In this document: piece by piece, positions 7,355 to 14,150 of the stretch
How positions within the stretch are numbered: position 1 is the stretch's first letter
Layout of the letters: the number at the start of each line of letters is the position of its first letter
DNA from: an uncultured Lachnospiraceae bacterium
GTDB lineage: Bacteria; Bacillota; Clostridia; Lachnospirales; Lachnospiraceae
Assembly (NCBI GenBank): GCA_900551235.1
Contig: URUU01000043.1
Location: 1-19,503, forward strand
Length of the DNA: 19,503 bases
Direction of reading: 5' to 3'
Translations under genes and position numbers: made by a program
The notes under the pieces: generated by a model
Database searches by the model: none
What the model was told of the DNA's origin: nothing
The model's input: only the letters and a program-made list of their open reading frames with translations

Positions 7355-8123
7355 CATAAAGGAAGCCAAGACGCTTCAGCTTGGATACGATTATCTCACT
7401 CTTTGCGAGCAGATCCGGAAAAGAAGCGCGGTCGATTTCGATCCGGAGAACCGGCTCATGGTAGCGCAGACGGACATTGTAGAATCCCATCTGCCGGATG
7501 GCTTCTTCTCCTTTATGGATGTTTGCCAGAAGCTTCCGATCAAGAAAAGCACCGTAAGGAAGTCGTGTGGCAAGACATGGTGCGGACGGCGCGGAGGCAG
7601 TCGGAAGCGAGAGTGCGGCAGACAGTTCCCGGATGCGCTGCTTTGTGAAGCCAAGCTCCCGAAGCGGGCTGTGAATGCCGAGCTCTTTTAAAACGAGCAT
7701 GCCGGGACGATATTGCTTTTCATCGTCTTTATTCGTGCCGTCACAGACTGCCATACGTCCGTTGGCATGCGCCAGCTGCTGCAGCTGGGTGAAGAGCAGA
7801 TGCTTGCAAAGGTAGCAGCGGTTGACCGGATTTTGCAGAATCTGTGGATCCTGAAATTCGTCTACGTGGATGACAGTACATTCCGCCTTGAGCTTTTTTG
7901 CCATTGCGACAGCGGTCTCGATCTCAGAGTGCGGGTGCAGTTCTGTCTCGAGGATGACAGCAAGCACCGGACGGGAGGAAGCTTCGCAGGCTACCTTCAG
8001 AAGCAGAGTACTGTCTACACCACCGGAGTATGCGATAGCGATTCCGTCAGTGTTCAGTGCCTGGAAATATTCTCTCAGACGTGTATAGTCCTGTGCGAGT
8101 TCGGGTAAAAGTGTGTGTGGCAT
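7275..8123 (-). CDS. larE: LarE, sulfur insertase of nickel-pincer cofactor biosynthesis
   Basis: LarE activates the pyridinium carboxylates of the cofactor precursor with ATP and supplies the sulfur atoms that will bind nickel. The 282-residue protein has the PP-loop SGGVDST (33-39), a CYLC pair (Cys103, Cys106) and APCLATRLPYG with Cys183, aligned with the sacrificial cysteine of the Lactobacillus enzyme. Having all three cysteines fits the variant proposed to carry a [4Fe-4S] cluster and act catalytically. I chose ATG 8123 (AAAGGA upstream) over an in-frame start at 8195 inside larC. It lies 52 nt after larC and is probably cotranscribed. After the usual end (DLEGFRSGS) it carries ~14 extra residues that overlap the convergent glycosylase gene by 80 nt. 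Confidence 0.93.
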   Translation of the reverse strand: MPHTLLPELAQDYTRLREYFQALNTDGIAIAYSGGVDSTLLLKVACEASSRPVLAVILETELHPHSEIETAVAMAKKLKAECTVIHVDEFQDPQILQNPVNRCYLCKHLLFTQLQQLAHANGRMAVCDGTNKDDEKQYRPGMLVLKELGIHSPLRELGFTKQRIRELSAALSLPTASAPSAPCLATRLPYGAFLDRKLLANIHKGEEAIRQMGFYNVRLRYHEPVLRIEIDRASFPDLLAKSEIIVSKLKRLGFLYVTLDLEGFRSGSMDLSLSISPAADPS

Positions 8124-8175
8124 TTTATAAATGATCCTTTCAATAAAAAATATTTCTTTGCTGCTTATGGATGGA

Positions 8176-9534
8176 TCACACATGCGGATTTTCACGGGCG
8201 TAAGCCTGGATCATATTGTACATTTCCGTGAAACCTGTTCCATTTTGTTTTGCCAGACGGCTGACACTGTCATTTTCCGGATAATAATAGGTATCGTTTC
8301 CGTACGTGCAGCATTTGACATCGGCCATGCCCCATGGCGTTTCCAGTGCGAAAATTTTCCGTGGAAGTTTGGTGCGCTGCATTTCCTGAATACGGATGCC
8401 GATGGTAGTCGTATTGCGGAAAATGATTGACTCCATTTCCGCGCGCTGTTCCGGATTGCACAGCACCTTGAGCAGACAGGCCGGTCGGTTTTTTTTCATG
8501 TAGATCGGGATGCAGAAAGCATCGAGTGCACCGGCGTCGAGCAGCAGCTGCATTGTATAGGAGAGCGCTTCTCCGCTGCAGTCGTCGACGTTCGTCTCAA
8601 GAGACAGGATCGTATCATGGGTGTCTTTTGAGAGTGGTTGAAGCAGCATGGCGCGCAACAGTCCGGTCGCAGCATAATCCCGCTTTCCTGCACCAAATCC
8701 TATGCGGCGGATCCGAAATTCTTTTGGAAGTGTTGTGGCAGTTCGAACGGCAGCGGCTATGGCAGCACCGGTCGGTGTGACAAGCTCGCCTTCGACATCC
8801 GAGATATTTAAAGTCAGATCGTTTTGCATTGCAATTGCAGTGACAGCAGGTACCGGCACCGGGATCAGCCCATGCTGACAGCGGATCTGTCCCTTGCCGT
8901 CGGTAAGCGCAGAGATGACGATGCCAGACGGGGAGAGATTGTCAATGCAGACAGCGACTGCTACGATATCGACGATTGAATCGACGGCTCCGACCTCATG
9001 GAAGTGAATCTCCTCTAAAGTTTTGCCATGTACGGCTGCTTCTGCTTCAGCAAGGATCTGAAAGATTTTCAGTGCCAGATCCTTCGCCCCGGAGGAGAGC
9101 TGACCAGTCTGGATGATTTTGGTGATATCATTTAAATTTCGGGCATCATGATGTATATGCTGTGATTCATCTGTATCATGGCCATGGACATCGCCCACAG
9201 TCATGCTGTGATCGTGTCTGTGGATCTGCCCATGCTCATCTGACAGATTGTGACTATGGGTATGATCGTGTTCGTCTGTCATATTGTGAGCATGGCCGTG
9301 GAGATAGTCCATATCATGGTCATGGTTGTCATGATCGAGGATGACATTGAAATCACAGGCGCGGATGCCGGATTTATAAACATCTTTGATTTCTATTGAA
9401 TATCCGGTGAGCGGAAGGCTGGAAAGCGCGTCCAGCAGTATCTGGCGGTCTGCCCCCAGATCAAGCAGAGATGCTACAGTCATATCGCCGCTGATACCGG
9501 AATTGCATTCAAGATAAAGAATGGAATGATTCAT
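8176..9534 (-). CDS. larC: LarC, nickel insertion protein for the nickel-pincer cofactor
   Basis: LarC is the CTP-dependent cyclometallase that inserts nickel into the dithio-pyridinium mononucleotide made by LarB and LarE. The 452-residue protein starts with the typical LYLECNSGISGDM and has the family motif HFHEVGAVDSIVDI in the middle; the C-terminal domain begins near SLETNVDDCSGEAL. Residues 68-129 form an extreme His/Asp-rich insert with 19 histidines, as in other LarC proteins, presumably for nickel storage. Here the N- and C-terminal parts are one continuous frame, unlike the Lactobacillus gene where a programmed frameshift joins larC1 and larC2. Start ATG 9534 has AAAGGGG upstream. 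larB and larA are absent from the window, so the enzyme using this cofactor lies elsewhere. Confidence 0.94.
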   Translation of the reverse strand: MNHSILYLECNSGISGDMTVASLLDLGADRQILLDALSSLPLTGYSIEIKDVYKSGIRACDFNVILDHDNHDHDMDYLHGHAHNMTDEHDHTHSHNLSDEHGQIHRHDHSMTVGDVHGHDTDESQHIHHDARNLNDITKIIQTGQLSSGAKDLALKIFQILAEAEAAVHGKTLEEIHFHEVGAVDSIVDIVAVAVCIDNLSPSGIVISALTDGKGQIRCQHGLIPVPVPAVTAIAMQNDLTLNISDVEGELVTPTGAAIAAAVRTATTLPKEFRIRRIGFGAGKRDYAATGLLRAMLLQPLSKDTHDTILSLETNVDDCSGEALSYTMQLLLDAGALDAFCIPIYMKKNRPACLLKVLCNPEQRAEMESIIFRNTTTIGIRIQEMQRTKLPRKIFALETPWGMADVKCCTYGNDTYYYPENDSVSRLAKQNGTGFTEMYNMIQAYARENPHV

Positions 9535-9556
9535 ATCGGTAGATACCCCTTTCTAT

Positions 9557-9587
9557 GGCAAACGGATATTTATCATCCGTCTTTGCC
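9557..9587. other. Hairpin in the larC leader
   Basis: GGCAAACGGAT (9557-9567) pairs with ATCCGTCTTTGCC (9575-9587) with a 2-nt bulge and 7-nt loop. It sits 22 nt before the larC start codon on the minus strand, just upstream of the ribosome site, and could modulate translation or mRNA stability. No T run follows, so it is not a terminator. Confidence 0.5.
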
Positions 9588-9677
9588 AGGCCTTTGTATT
9601 GTTTGCTTTCTCACAAATAACACCCGGAGATGTTACCGTTGAGGATTGTTTCATATGTGCGGACTCTGAACTCAGCC

Positions 9678-9707
9678 ATAATAACATAAAAATAATGTTC
9701 CGGTCAA
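9678..9707 (-). promoter_or_regulatory. Possible larCE promoter
   Basis: Minus strand: TTGACC (9702-9707), 18-nt spacer, TATTAT (9678-9683). The -35 hexamer lies inside the terminal inverted repeat of the 182-bp element at 9702-9883, so the element may provide the promoter. Transcripts would have a leader of about 137 nt containing the hairpin at 9557-9587. Inferred from boxes only. Confidence 0.4.
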
Positions 9708-9883
9708 AAGGTATTTTGTCCCCTGTGATGCTTACGAATTGCTCCGTTACGAAGCAGCTCCCGCAATTCTATAAACATTCGAAATCCGCTGATTTACTAC
9801 GTAAATCGCTACTTTCTCATGTTTGGCGGGTCCCAAGTTCAAAAGCCTTATCATGCAAGCATGAAACGCATGACCTTTTGACC
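9702..9883. repeat. 182-bp structured intergenic element with perfect 11-bp terminal inverted repeats
   Basis: Bounded by GGTCAAAAGGT (9702-9712) and its exact reverse complement ACCTTTTGACC (9873-9883). Inside are GAATTGC/GCAATTC (9736-9742 / 9763-9769), GATTTAC-tac-GTAAATC (9791-9807) and CATGC-aa-GCATG (9852-9863). TCAAAAG (9839-9845) can also pair with CTTTTGA (9875-9881), competing with the terminal stem. No open frame of convincing coding character covers it. It may be a MITE-like repeat or a structured RNA; it lies upstream of the guaA promoter and so is not in the main guaA transcript. Its presence elsewhere in the genome cannot be tested here. Confidence 0.5.
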
Positions 9884-9952
9884 CTGGTATCATCATAAGA
9901 AAAATAACAGAGAAAGTGTATACAGAACCTGTAAAAATCCGGAAATAATGGC

Positions 9953-9981
9953 TTGTCAGTCTGATAAAAGTACACTATAAT
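9953..9981 (+). promoter_or_regulatory. guaA promoter
   Basis: TTGTCA (9953-9958), 17-nt spacer, perfect TATAAT (9976-9981), giving a short leader of about 40 nt before the guaA start at 10029. The leader is too short for a purine riboswitch, and no such motif is seen in it. Confidence 0.75.
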
Positions 9982-10028
9982 GTATCTATTACCCAATATT
10001 AGCACATAAATACAGAATGGAGAAAATC

Positions 10029-11573
10029 ATGAAAAGAGAAACAGTTGTGGTCCTCGACTTTGGCGGTCAGTACAATCAGCTTATCGCAAGACGTGTCAGA
10101 GAGTGCAATGTGTATTGTGAGATTTATTCTTACAAGACAGACTTTGAAAAGATTAAGGCGCTCCAGCCGAAGGGAATTATTTTTACCGGCGGCCCGAACA
10201 GCTGTTATGAGCCGGGTGCACCGACTTATACGAAGGAAATTTTTGAACTGGGTGTACCGATCCTTGGCATTTGTTATGGATCTCAGCTGATGATGCATCT
10301 GCTCGGCGGGAAGGTAGAAAAGGCGCCGGTGCGTGAGTATGGAAAGATCGAAGTGACAACAGACCGTACCTCTGATCTGTTTGCAGATGTTTCTGAAAAG
10401 ACGATCTGCTGGATGAGCCATAATGATTATATTTCCGAGATGGCACCGGGATTCCGTACGATTGCGTATACGGATAATTGTCCGTATGCAGCAATGGAAA
10501 ATACGGAAAAGAAGCTGTATGCGACTCAGTTCCATCCAGAGGTACTGCATACACAGGAAGGCCAGAAGATGCTTTCAAATTTCGTGTTCCGCGTCTGTGG
10601 CTGTGCAGGTGACTGGAAGATGGATTCCTTTGTAGAGCAGTCTATTCACCAGATCCGCGAGAAGGTCGGTGACGGCAAAGTGCTGTGCGCACTGTCCGGC
10701 GGTGTTGATTCTTCCGTTGCAGCGGTACTTCTTTCCAAGGCAGTCGGCAATCAGCTGACCTGCGTATTTGTCGATCATGGACTTCTGCGGAAAAATGAGG
10801 GAGATGAGGTTGAGGCAGTCTTTGGCCCGGATGGTCCATATGACCTGAATTTTATTCGTGTAAACGCGCAGGAGCGTTTTTACAGCAAGCTTGCAGGCGT
10901 GACTGAGCCGGAGAAAAAACGTAAGATCATCGGAGAAGAATTTATCCGTGTGTTTGAGGAAGAGGCGAAGAAAATCGGTGCGGTAGACTTTCTTGTACAG
11001 GGCACGATCTATCCGGATGTTGTAGAGAGCGGTGTCGGCGGAGAGTCTACTGTTATCAAGTCACATCATAACGTTGGAGGACTTCCGGATTACGTCGATT
11101 TTAAGGAGATCATCGAGCCGCTGCGCGATTTGTTTAAGGACGAAGTACGTAAGGCAGGACTGGAGCTTGGCATCCCGGATTACCTCGTATTTCGCCAGCC
11201 ATTCCCGGGACCGGGACTTGGCATCCGTATCATCGGAGACATCACACCGGAAAAGGTACAGATGGTACAGGATGCAGACGCAATCTGGCGTGAGGAGATT
11301 GCTGCTGCCGGCTGGGATAAGAAAGTCAATCAGTACTTTGCGGCTCTTACGAACATGCAGTCCGTCGGCGTCATGGGTGACGAGCGTACTTACGATTACG
11401 CAATTGCACTGCGTGCTGTGACTACCACTGATTTCATGACTGCCGAGAGCGCTGAGGTTCCATGGAAGATCATCGGCAGGACCACCAGCCGCATCGTCAA
11501 TGAAGTCAAGCACATCAACAGAGTTTTATACGATTGTACCGGCAAGCCGCCTGCAACGATTGAGTTTGAATAA
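10029..11573 (+). CDS. guaA: GMP synthase (glutamine-hydrolysing)
   Basis: Converts XMP to GMP with ATP and glutamine, the last step of de novo guanine nucleotide synthesis. The 514-residue protein has a class I amidotransferase domain with Cys82 (GICYGSQ), His169 and Glu171 (QFHPE), then the ATP-pyrophosphatase domain with PP-loop SGGVDSS (223-229), and a C-terminal dimerisation domain ending in KPPATIEFE. I prefer ATG 10029 (MKRETVVVLDFGG) with GGAGA 5 nt upstream, because ATG 10017 would lie on the ribosome site. It is a complete single gene; its 3' end is a well-known integration site for Gram-positive islands, and a mobile element with an integrase starts just behind it. Confidence 0.97.
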   Translation: MKRETVVVLDFGGQYNQLIARRVRECNVYCEIYSYKTDFEKIKALQPKGIIFTGGPNSCYEPGAPTYTKEIFELGVPILGICYGSQLMMHLLGGKVEKAPVREYGKIEVTTDRTSDLFADVSEKTICWMSHNDYISEMAPGFRTIAYTDNCPYAAMENTEKKLYATQFHPEVLHTQEGQKMLSNFVFRVCGCAGDWKMDSFVEQSIHQIREKVGDGKVLCALSGGVDSSVAAVLLSKAVGNQLTCVFVDHGLLRKNEGDEVEAVFGPDGPYDLNFIRVNAQERFYSKLAGVTEPEKKRKIIGEEFIRVFEEEAKKIGAVDFLVQGTIYPDVVESGVGGESTVIKSHHNVGGLPDYVDFKEIIEPLRDLFKDEVRKAGLELGIPDYLVFRQPFPGPGLGIRIIGDITPEKVQMVQDADAIWREEIAAAGWDKKVNQYFAALTNMQSVGVMGDERTYDYAIALRAVTTTDFMTAESAEVPWKIIGRTTSRIVNEVKHINRVLYDCTGKPPATIEFE

Positions 11574-11585
11574 TTAAAAATTTCT

Positions 11586-11612
11586 GGAAAGCCTTATAAA
11601 CAGGGCGTTTCC
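11586..11612 (+). terminator. Weak hairpin after guaA
   Basis: GGAAA-GCC (11586-11593) pairs with GGC-g-TTTCC (11604-11612) around a 10-nt loop. There is no T run behind it, so termination here is doubtful; the strong terminator at 11710-11770 probably does the work. If the element's left junction is near the guaA stop, this hairpin is element DNA. Confidence 0.3.
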
Positions 11613-11630
11613 GGGCAGATAAAGTTCTAT

Positions 11631-11649
11631 TTGATAACAAAATGATAAC
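11631..11649. repeat. Direct repeat TGATAAC x2, possible integrase arm site
   Basis: TTGATAAC (11631-11638) and ATGATAAC (11642-11649) are spaced one helical turn (11 bp) apart, 60-75 bp behind the guaA stop codon and inside the presumed left end of the element. Phased short direct repeats near an attachment site are typical arm-type binding sites for Tn916-like integrases, whose N-terminal arm-binding domain is present in the integrase here. Functional role is inferred. Confidence 0.35.
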
Positions 11650-11709
11650 GCAAGAGATTTTGGCATTATTTATCCGGAATCTTGTGGTTGTCAGGTAATA
11701 TGTGTGAAA

Positions 11710-11770
11710 CCGACAAAAAAGGTCTTACTGAATTGAGTGAAATCAATTTGGTAAGGCCTTTTTTCGTCGG
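11710..11770. terminator. Strong bidirectional terminator between guaA and the repressor gene
   Basis: A nearly continuous 61-nt inverted repeat: CCGAC, AAAAAAGG, CTTAC and AATTGA on the left pair with TCAATT, GTAAG, CCTTTTTT and GTCGG on the right, with single mismatches between the blocks and a 6-nt loop. The T run and A run serve both strands. It ends the repressor transcript (stop at 11774) and any read-through from guaA. Confidence 0.85.
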
Positions 11771-11773
11771 CTT

Positions 11774-12223
11774 TTATTTTGCGTTTTTTGGATAGTTGTA
11801 ACGCCACTGATCATATTCTTCCTGAGTGATCTCGCCGGATTTGAGTTTTTCTGCCTGTTCCTGCCACGCATGGAACATATCGAACATGGAAAGGTAGGTG
11901 GTTCCCTTGGCCTTGTCCAGCCGGAGACAAAGTTCTCCGTCAATCTCATCAATGTGAAGCCCGTAAAGGTCTTCTAAGGTAAATAAGGTATGCATCAGTC
12001 CAACGTAACTGTCAATATCCGGGACAGCAAGAGCATGAGGGGATACTTCAAAAATATCAGCCAATGCGTTCAGATATTTTTCTTTTGGACTGCGTGCCCC
12101 TTTTTCATACTGTGCAATGCGGACATCAGCCTGTGAATCACTGAATCCCAGCTGTTGACCCAAATATTTCTGCGTGAAACCACGCAGAAGTCTGAAATGG
12201 TGGATTCTTTCGCCTATTGCCAT
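11774..12223 (-). CDS. XRE-family repressor of the mobile element
   Basis: A 149-residue DNA-binding protein with an N-terminal XRE/Cro helix-turn-helix (about residues 4-65: MAIGERIHHFRLLRGFTQKYLGQQL is the start, cited here only by its landmarks GERIHHFR, GFTQKYLGQQLG and RIAQYEKGARSP). The C-terminal half is acidic with no metallopeptidase or RecA-cleavage motif visible. ATG 12223 has AGGAG upstream and puts the helix-turn-helix at the N terminus; the open frame runs 26 codons further to a TTG at 12301. It is divergent from the excisionase-integrase genes, and three identical-type palindromes lie between them, so it most likely represses excision and integration, and perhaps itself. Element regulator by context; DNA target inferred. 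Confidence 0.85.
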   Translation of the reverse strand: MAIGERIHHFRLLRGFTQKYLGQQLGFSDSQADVRIAQYEKGARSPKEKYLNALADIFEVSPHALAVPDIDSYVGLMHTLFTLEDLYGLHIDEIDGELCLRLDKAKGTTYLSMFDMFHAWQEQAEKLKSGEITQEEYDQWRYNYPKNAK

Positions 12224-12258
12224 ATGTTTATATCTCCTGTCTTTTTCTTGATAGGTTG

Positions 12259-12287
12259 AGTATAGCATATCCAAATGGTAGAGACAA
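12259..12287 (-). promoter_or_regulatory. Repressor gene promoter
   Basis: Minus strand: TTGTCT (12282-12287), 17-nt spacer, TATACT (12259-12264). Operator 1 (12294-12311) begins 6 bp upstream of the -35 box, a position compatible with autoregulation in either direction. Confidence 0.65.
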
Positions 12288-12293
12288 GAAAAT

Positions 12294-12382
12294 CCATACA
12301 AAAAAGTATGGGTAAATGTATTGAAAGCACTTGACCCATACAGAATAGTATAGTATAATTCAACCCATACAAAATAGTATAG
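12294..12382. promoter_or_regulatory. Three 18-bp palindromic operators in the repressor/excisionase intergenic region
   Basis: CCATAC-N6-GTAT(G/A)G occurs three times: CCATACAAAAAAGTATGG (12294-12311, perfect palindrome), CCATACAGAATAGTATAG (12336-12353) and CCATACAAAATAGTATAG (12365-12382). Copy 2 fills the spacer of the excisionase promoter and overlaps the last -35 base; copy 3 covers the start of its transcript; copy 1 lies just upstream of the repressor promoter. Centres are 42 and 29 bp apart. This is the expected layout for binding by the adjacent XRE protein; binding itself is inferred. Confidence 0.8.
12331..12359 (+). promoter_or_regulatory. Excisionase-integrase promoter
   Basis: TTGACC (12331-12336), 17-nt spacer, perfect TATAAT (12354-12359). 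The spacer is operator 2, so repressor binding and RNA polymerase binding would be mutually exclusive. It likely drives the excisionase, integrase and downstream mobilization genes. Confidence 0.8.
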
Positions 12383-12405
12383 TAAAAAGAAGGGAGAAAT
12401 TTTCT

Positions 12406-12600
12406 ATGAGTAAAATGTTTATGAATGTGAAAGAGGTCATGGAAGTCCTGGAAGTATCGGAGTCCTATGCATACAAGCTGATGAAAAGGCTAAACAGGGA
12501 ATTGCAGGCAATGGGATGTCAGACAATCGCAGGAAAAGTTGACCGGAAGTATTTTTATGAGCAGTTCTATGGAACAAGATCGAATGATGGGAGGAATTAG
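12406..12600 (+). CDS. Small excisionase-like DNA-binding protein
   Basis: A 64-residue protein with a single winged-helix/MerR-like helix-turn-helix (KEVMEVLEVSESYAYKLMKR, residues about 9-28) and a basic middle part, ending just before the integrase start. Size, fold and position match excisionase or helix-turn-helix proteins that set the direction of recombination in Tn916-like and clostridial mobilizable elements. The ATG at 12406 follows AAGGGAG at about 12390-12396. It is translationally close to the integrase (2 nt between stop and ATG), so the two are coexpressed from the operator-covered promoter. The excisionase role is inferred from context; the DNA-binding fold is clear. Confidence 0.75.
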   Translation: MSKMFMNVKEVMEVLEVSESYAYKLMKRLNRELQAMGCQTIAGKVDRKYFYEQFYGTRSNDGRN

Positions 12601-12602
12601 GA

Positions 12603-13715
12603 ATGGCAATTTACAAGAATGACAATGGTACCTGGTATGTGATGATCCGGTATCAGGACTGGACAGGTGCAAGAAAACAGAAATGCAAACGAGGATTTTC
12701 CACAAGAAAAGAAGCTGCGGACTGGGAATTACAATTCAAATTACAGAAGAAGGCAAGTGTGGATATGACAATGGAAAGCTTTTGCACTATGTATGAAGAA
12801 GATGTCAGACCTTCTTTGAAGCAGAGTACCTGGTTTACAAAAGAAAATATTATTCAGAAAAAGATTCTTCCGTATCTTGGAAAACGTAAAGTATCGGAAA
12901 TTACAGCTAAAGATGTGATGGACTGGCATAACCAGATGAGAAAACTGAAAACGAAAACAGGAAAACCGCTTTCGCCAACGTATCTGAAAACGATACATGG
13001 ACAATTAAGCACTATTTTTAATCATGCAGTGAAATATTACGATCTTAGCACTAATCCGGCAAGAAAAGCTGGGGCACTGGGAGAAGAAGAAGGCAAGGAA
13101 ATGTTGTTCTGGACAAAAGAGGAGTATAAGCGATTTGCAGAAGAAATGATGGACAAACCTCTTTCCTACTATGCTTTTCAATTGCTTTACTGGTGTGGAA
13201 TTCGTTCGGGCGAGCTGCTTGCTTTAACACCAGCAGATTTTAATTTCAAAAAGAAAACGCTTCGGATCAATAAGTCCTATCAGCGTTTGAAAGGAGAAGA
13301 TGTAATCAGTACGCCAAAGACAAAGAACAGTGTACGGACAGTCATAATGCCACAGTTTCTGTGTGATGAAATGCAGGACTGCCTGAAATTATATTACAGT
13401 TTAAAGCCTGACGACCGCATTTTTCCGGTAACAAAATATTATCTGAATCATGAGATGGAAAGAGGCTGTAAAGCGAGTGGGGTAAAGAAAATCAGAGTTC
13501 ATGATCTCAGGCATAGTCATGTATCCCTGTTGATCAATATGGGGTATACCGCACTAGCAATCGGAAAAAGGGTTGGACATTCAGCAGAAAAGATTACTTA
13601 CCGGTATGCACATCTGTTTCCGTCGGTACAGCAGGACATGGCAGAGCAGCTGGATGCGGAAAATATGGATGAAGAATTAAATGAAGTAGAAGGAGGACTT
13701 GCAAATGTCGGCTAA
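12603..13715 (+). CDS. Tyrosine recombinase (integrase) of the element
   Basis: Site-specific recombinase that integrates and excises the element. The 370-residue protein has an N-terminal arm-binding domain (about 1-50, NGTWYVMIRYQDW and RGFSTRKEA), a SAM-like core-binding domain (about 55-150) and a C-terminal catalytic domain. Catalytic residues are visible: Arg201 (CGIRSGELL), Lys239 in the beta-hairpin, His300 and Arg303 (HDLRHSH), His326 (GKRVGHS) and nucleophile Tyr335 (YRYAHL). All are intact, so the enzyme should be active. The 3' end overlaps the next gene by 11 nt, pointing to translational coupling with the mobilization gene. Placement next to guaA suggests that gene's 3' end is the target. 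Confidence 0.95.
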   Translation: MAIYKNDNGTWYVMIRYQDWTGARKQKCKRGFSTRKEAADWELQFKLQKKASVDMTMESFCTMYEEDVRPSLKQSTWFTKENIIQKKILPYLGKRKVSEITAKDVMDWHNQMRKLKTKTGKPLSPTYLKTIHGQLSTIFNHAVKYYDLSTNPARKAGALGEEEGKEMLFWTKEEYKRFAEEMMDKPLSYYAFQLLYWCGIRSGELLALTPADFNFKKKTLRINKSYQRLKGEDVISTPKTKNSVRTVIMPQFLCDEMQDCLKLYYSLKPDDRIFPVTKYYLNHEMERGCKASGVKKIRVHDLRHSHVSLLINMGYTALAIGKRVGHSAEKITYRYAHLFPSVQQDMAEQLDAENMDEELNEVEGGLANVG

Positions 13716-14025
13716 ATGTCTGGATCAGCAGGGACGTTGGAGAAATAAAGTTGTAGCATTTCGGATGTCACCGGAAGAAGATGAACTTCTGGAGACGGCA
13801 GTACGGCTATCGGGATTAACCAAACAAGAATATATTATCCGAAGATTGCAGGAAAAAGAAGTTGTGGTTACAGGAAATCCCAGGGTGTATAAAGCTTTGA
13901 AGAAGGAACTTGAAAAGGTACTGGGTGAGCTGAAACGTCTGAAAAAGGGAGAAGATGTGCCGGAGGATTTATTGGAAGTGATTCGGCTTATCACAATAAC
14001 AATGGCTGGAATGAAAGCGGAATAA
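13705..14025 (+). CDS. MobC-like ribbon-helix-helix mobilization protein
   Basis: A 106-residue protein with an N-terminal ribbon-helix-helix-type segment (KVVAFRMSPEEDELLETAV, then SGLTKQEYIIRRL; residues about 14-50) and a charged helical C terminus. This arrangement resembles relaxosome accessory proteins of the MobC group that bind oriT and help the relaxase. ATG 13705 has AGGAGG (13691-13696) 8 nt upstream and lies inside the integrase gene, overlapping it by 11 nt in another frame. Being cotranscribed with the integrase would let repression control excision and mobilization together. Family call is moderately sure; the partner would be the MobV protein at 16252. Confidence 0.7.
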   Translation: MSAKCLDQQGRWRNKVVAFRMSPEEDELLETAVRLSGLTKQEYIIRRLQEKEVVVTGNPRVYKALKKELEKVLGELKRLKKGEDVPEDLLEVIRLITITMAGMKAE

Positions 14026-14029
14026 AAGA

Positions 14030-14106
14030 GCCTTTAAGTGTCGGCAAACACCTAAAGGCAGGGATTTGGTAGAATACTCTTCCAAAAAACTTCTATGAGT
14101 ATTCTA
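14030..14106. other. Two tandem hairpins between the MobC-like and RepA-like genes
   Basis: First: GCCTTTAAGTG (14030-14040) against CACCTAAAGGC (14049-14059), one mismatch, 8-nt loop. Second: TAGAATACTC (14070-14079) against GAGTATTCTA (14097-14106), perfect, 17-nt loop. Neither has a T run. They lie directly upstream of a RepA-like gene, so an origin or a replication-control site is possible; equally they could be mRNA processing or stability elements. Confidence 0.5.
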
Positions 14107-14150
14107 TCAAAAACCACTCTTTCTTTCAACGGGAAAATAAGGAGGATTTG

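Noticed and set aside
9590..10028. Possible purine riboswitch upstream of guaA
   Set aside because: I looked for the conserved purine-riboswitch core and found none. The guaA promoter at 9953-9981 leaves a leader of only about 40 nt, too short for one.
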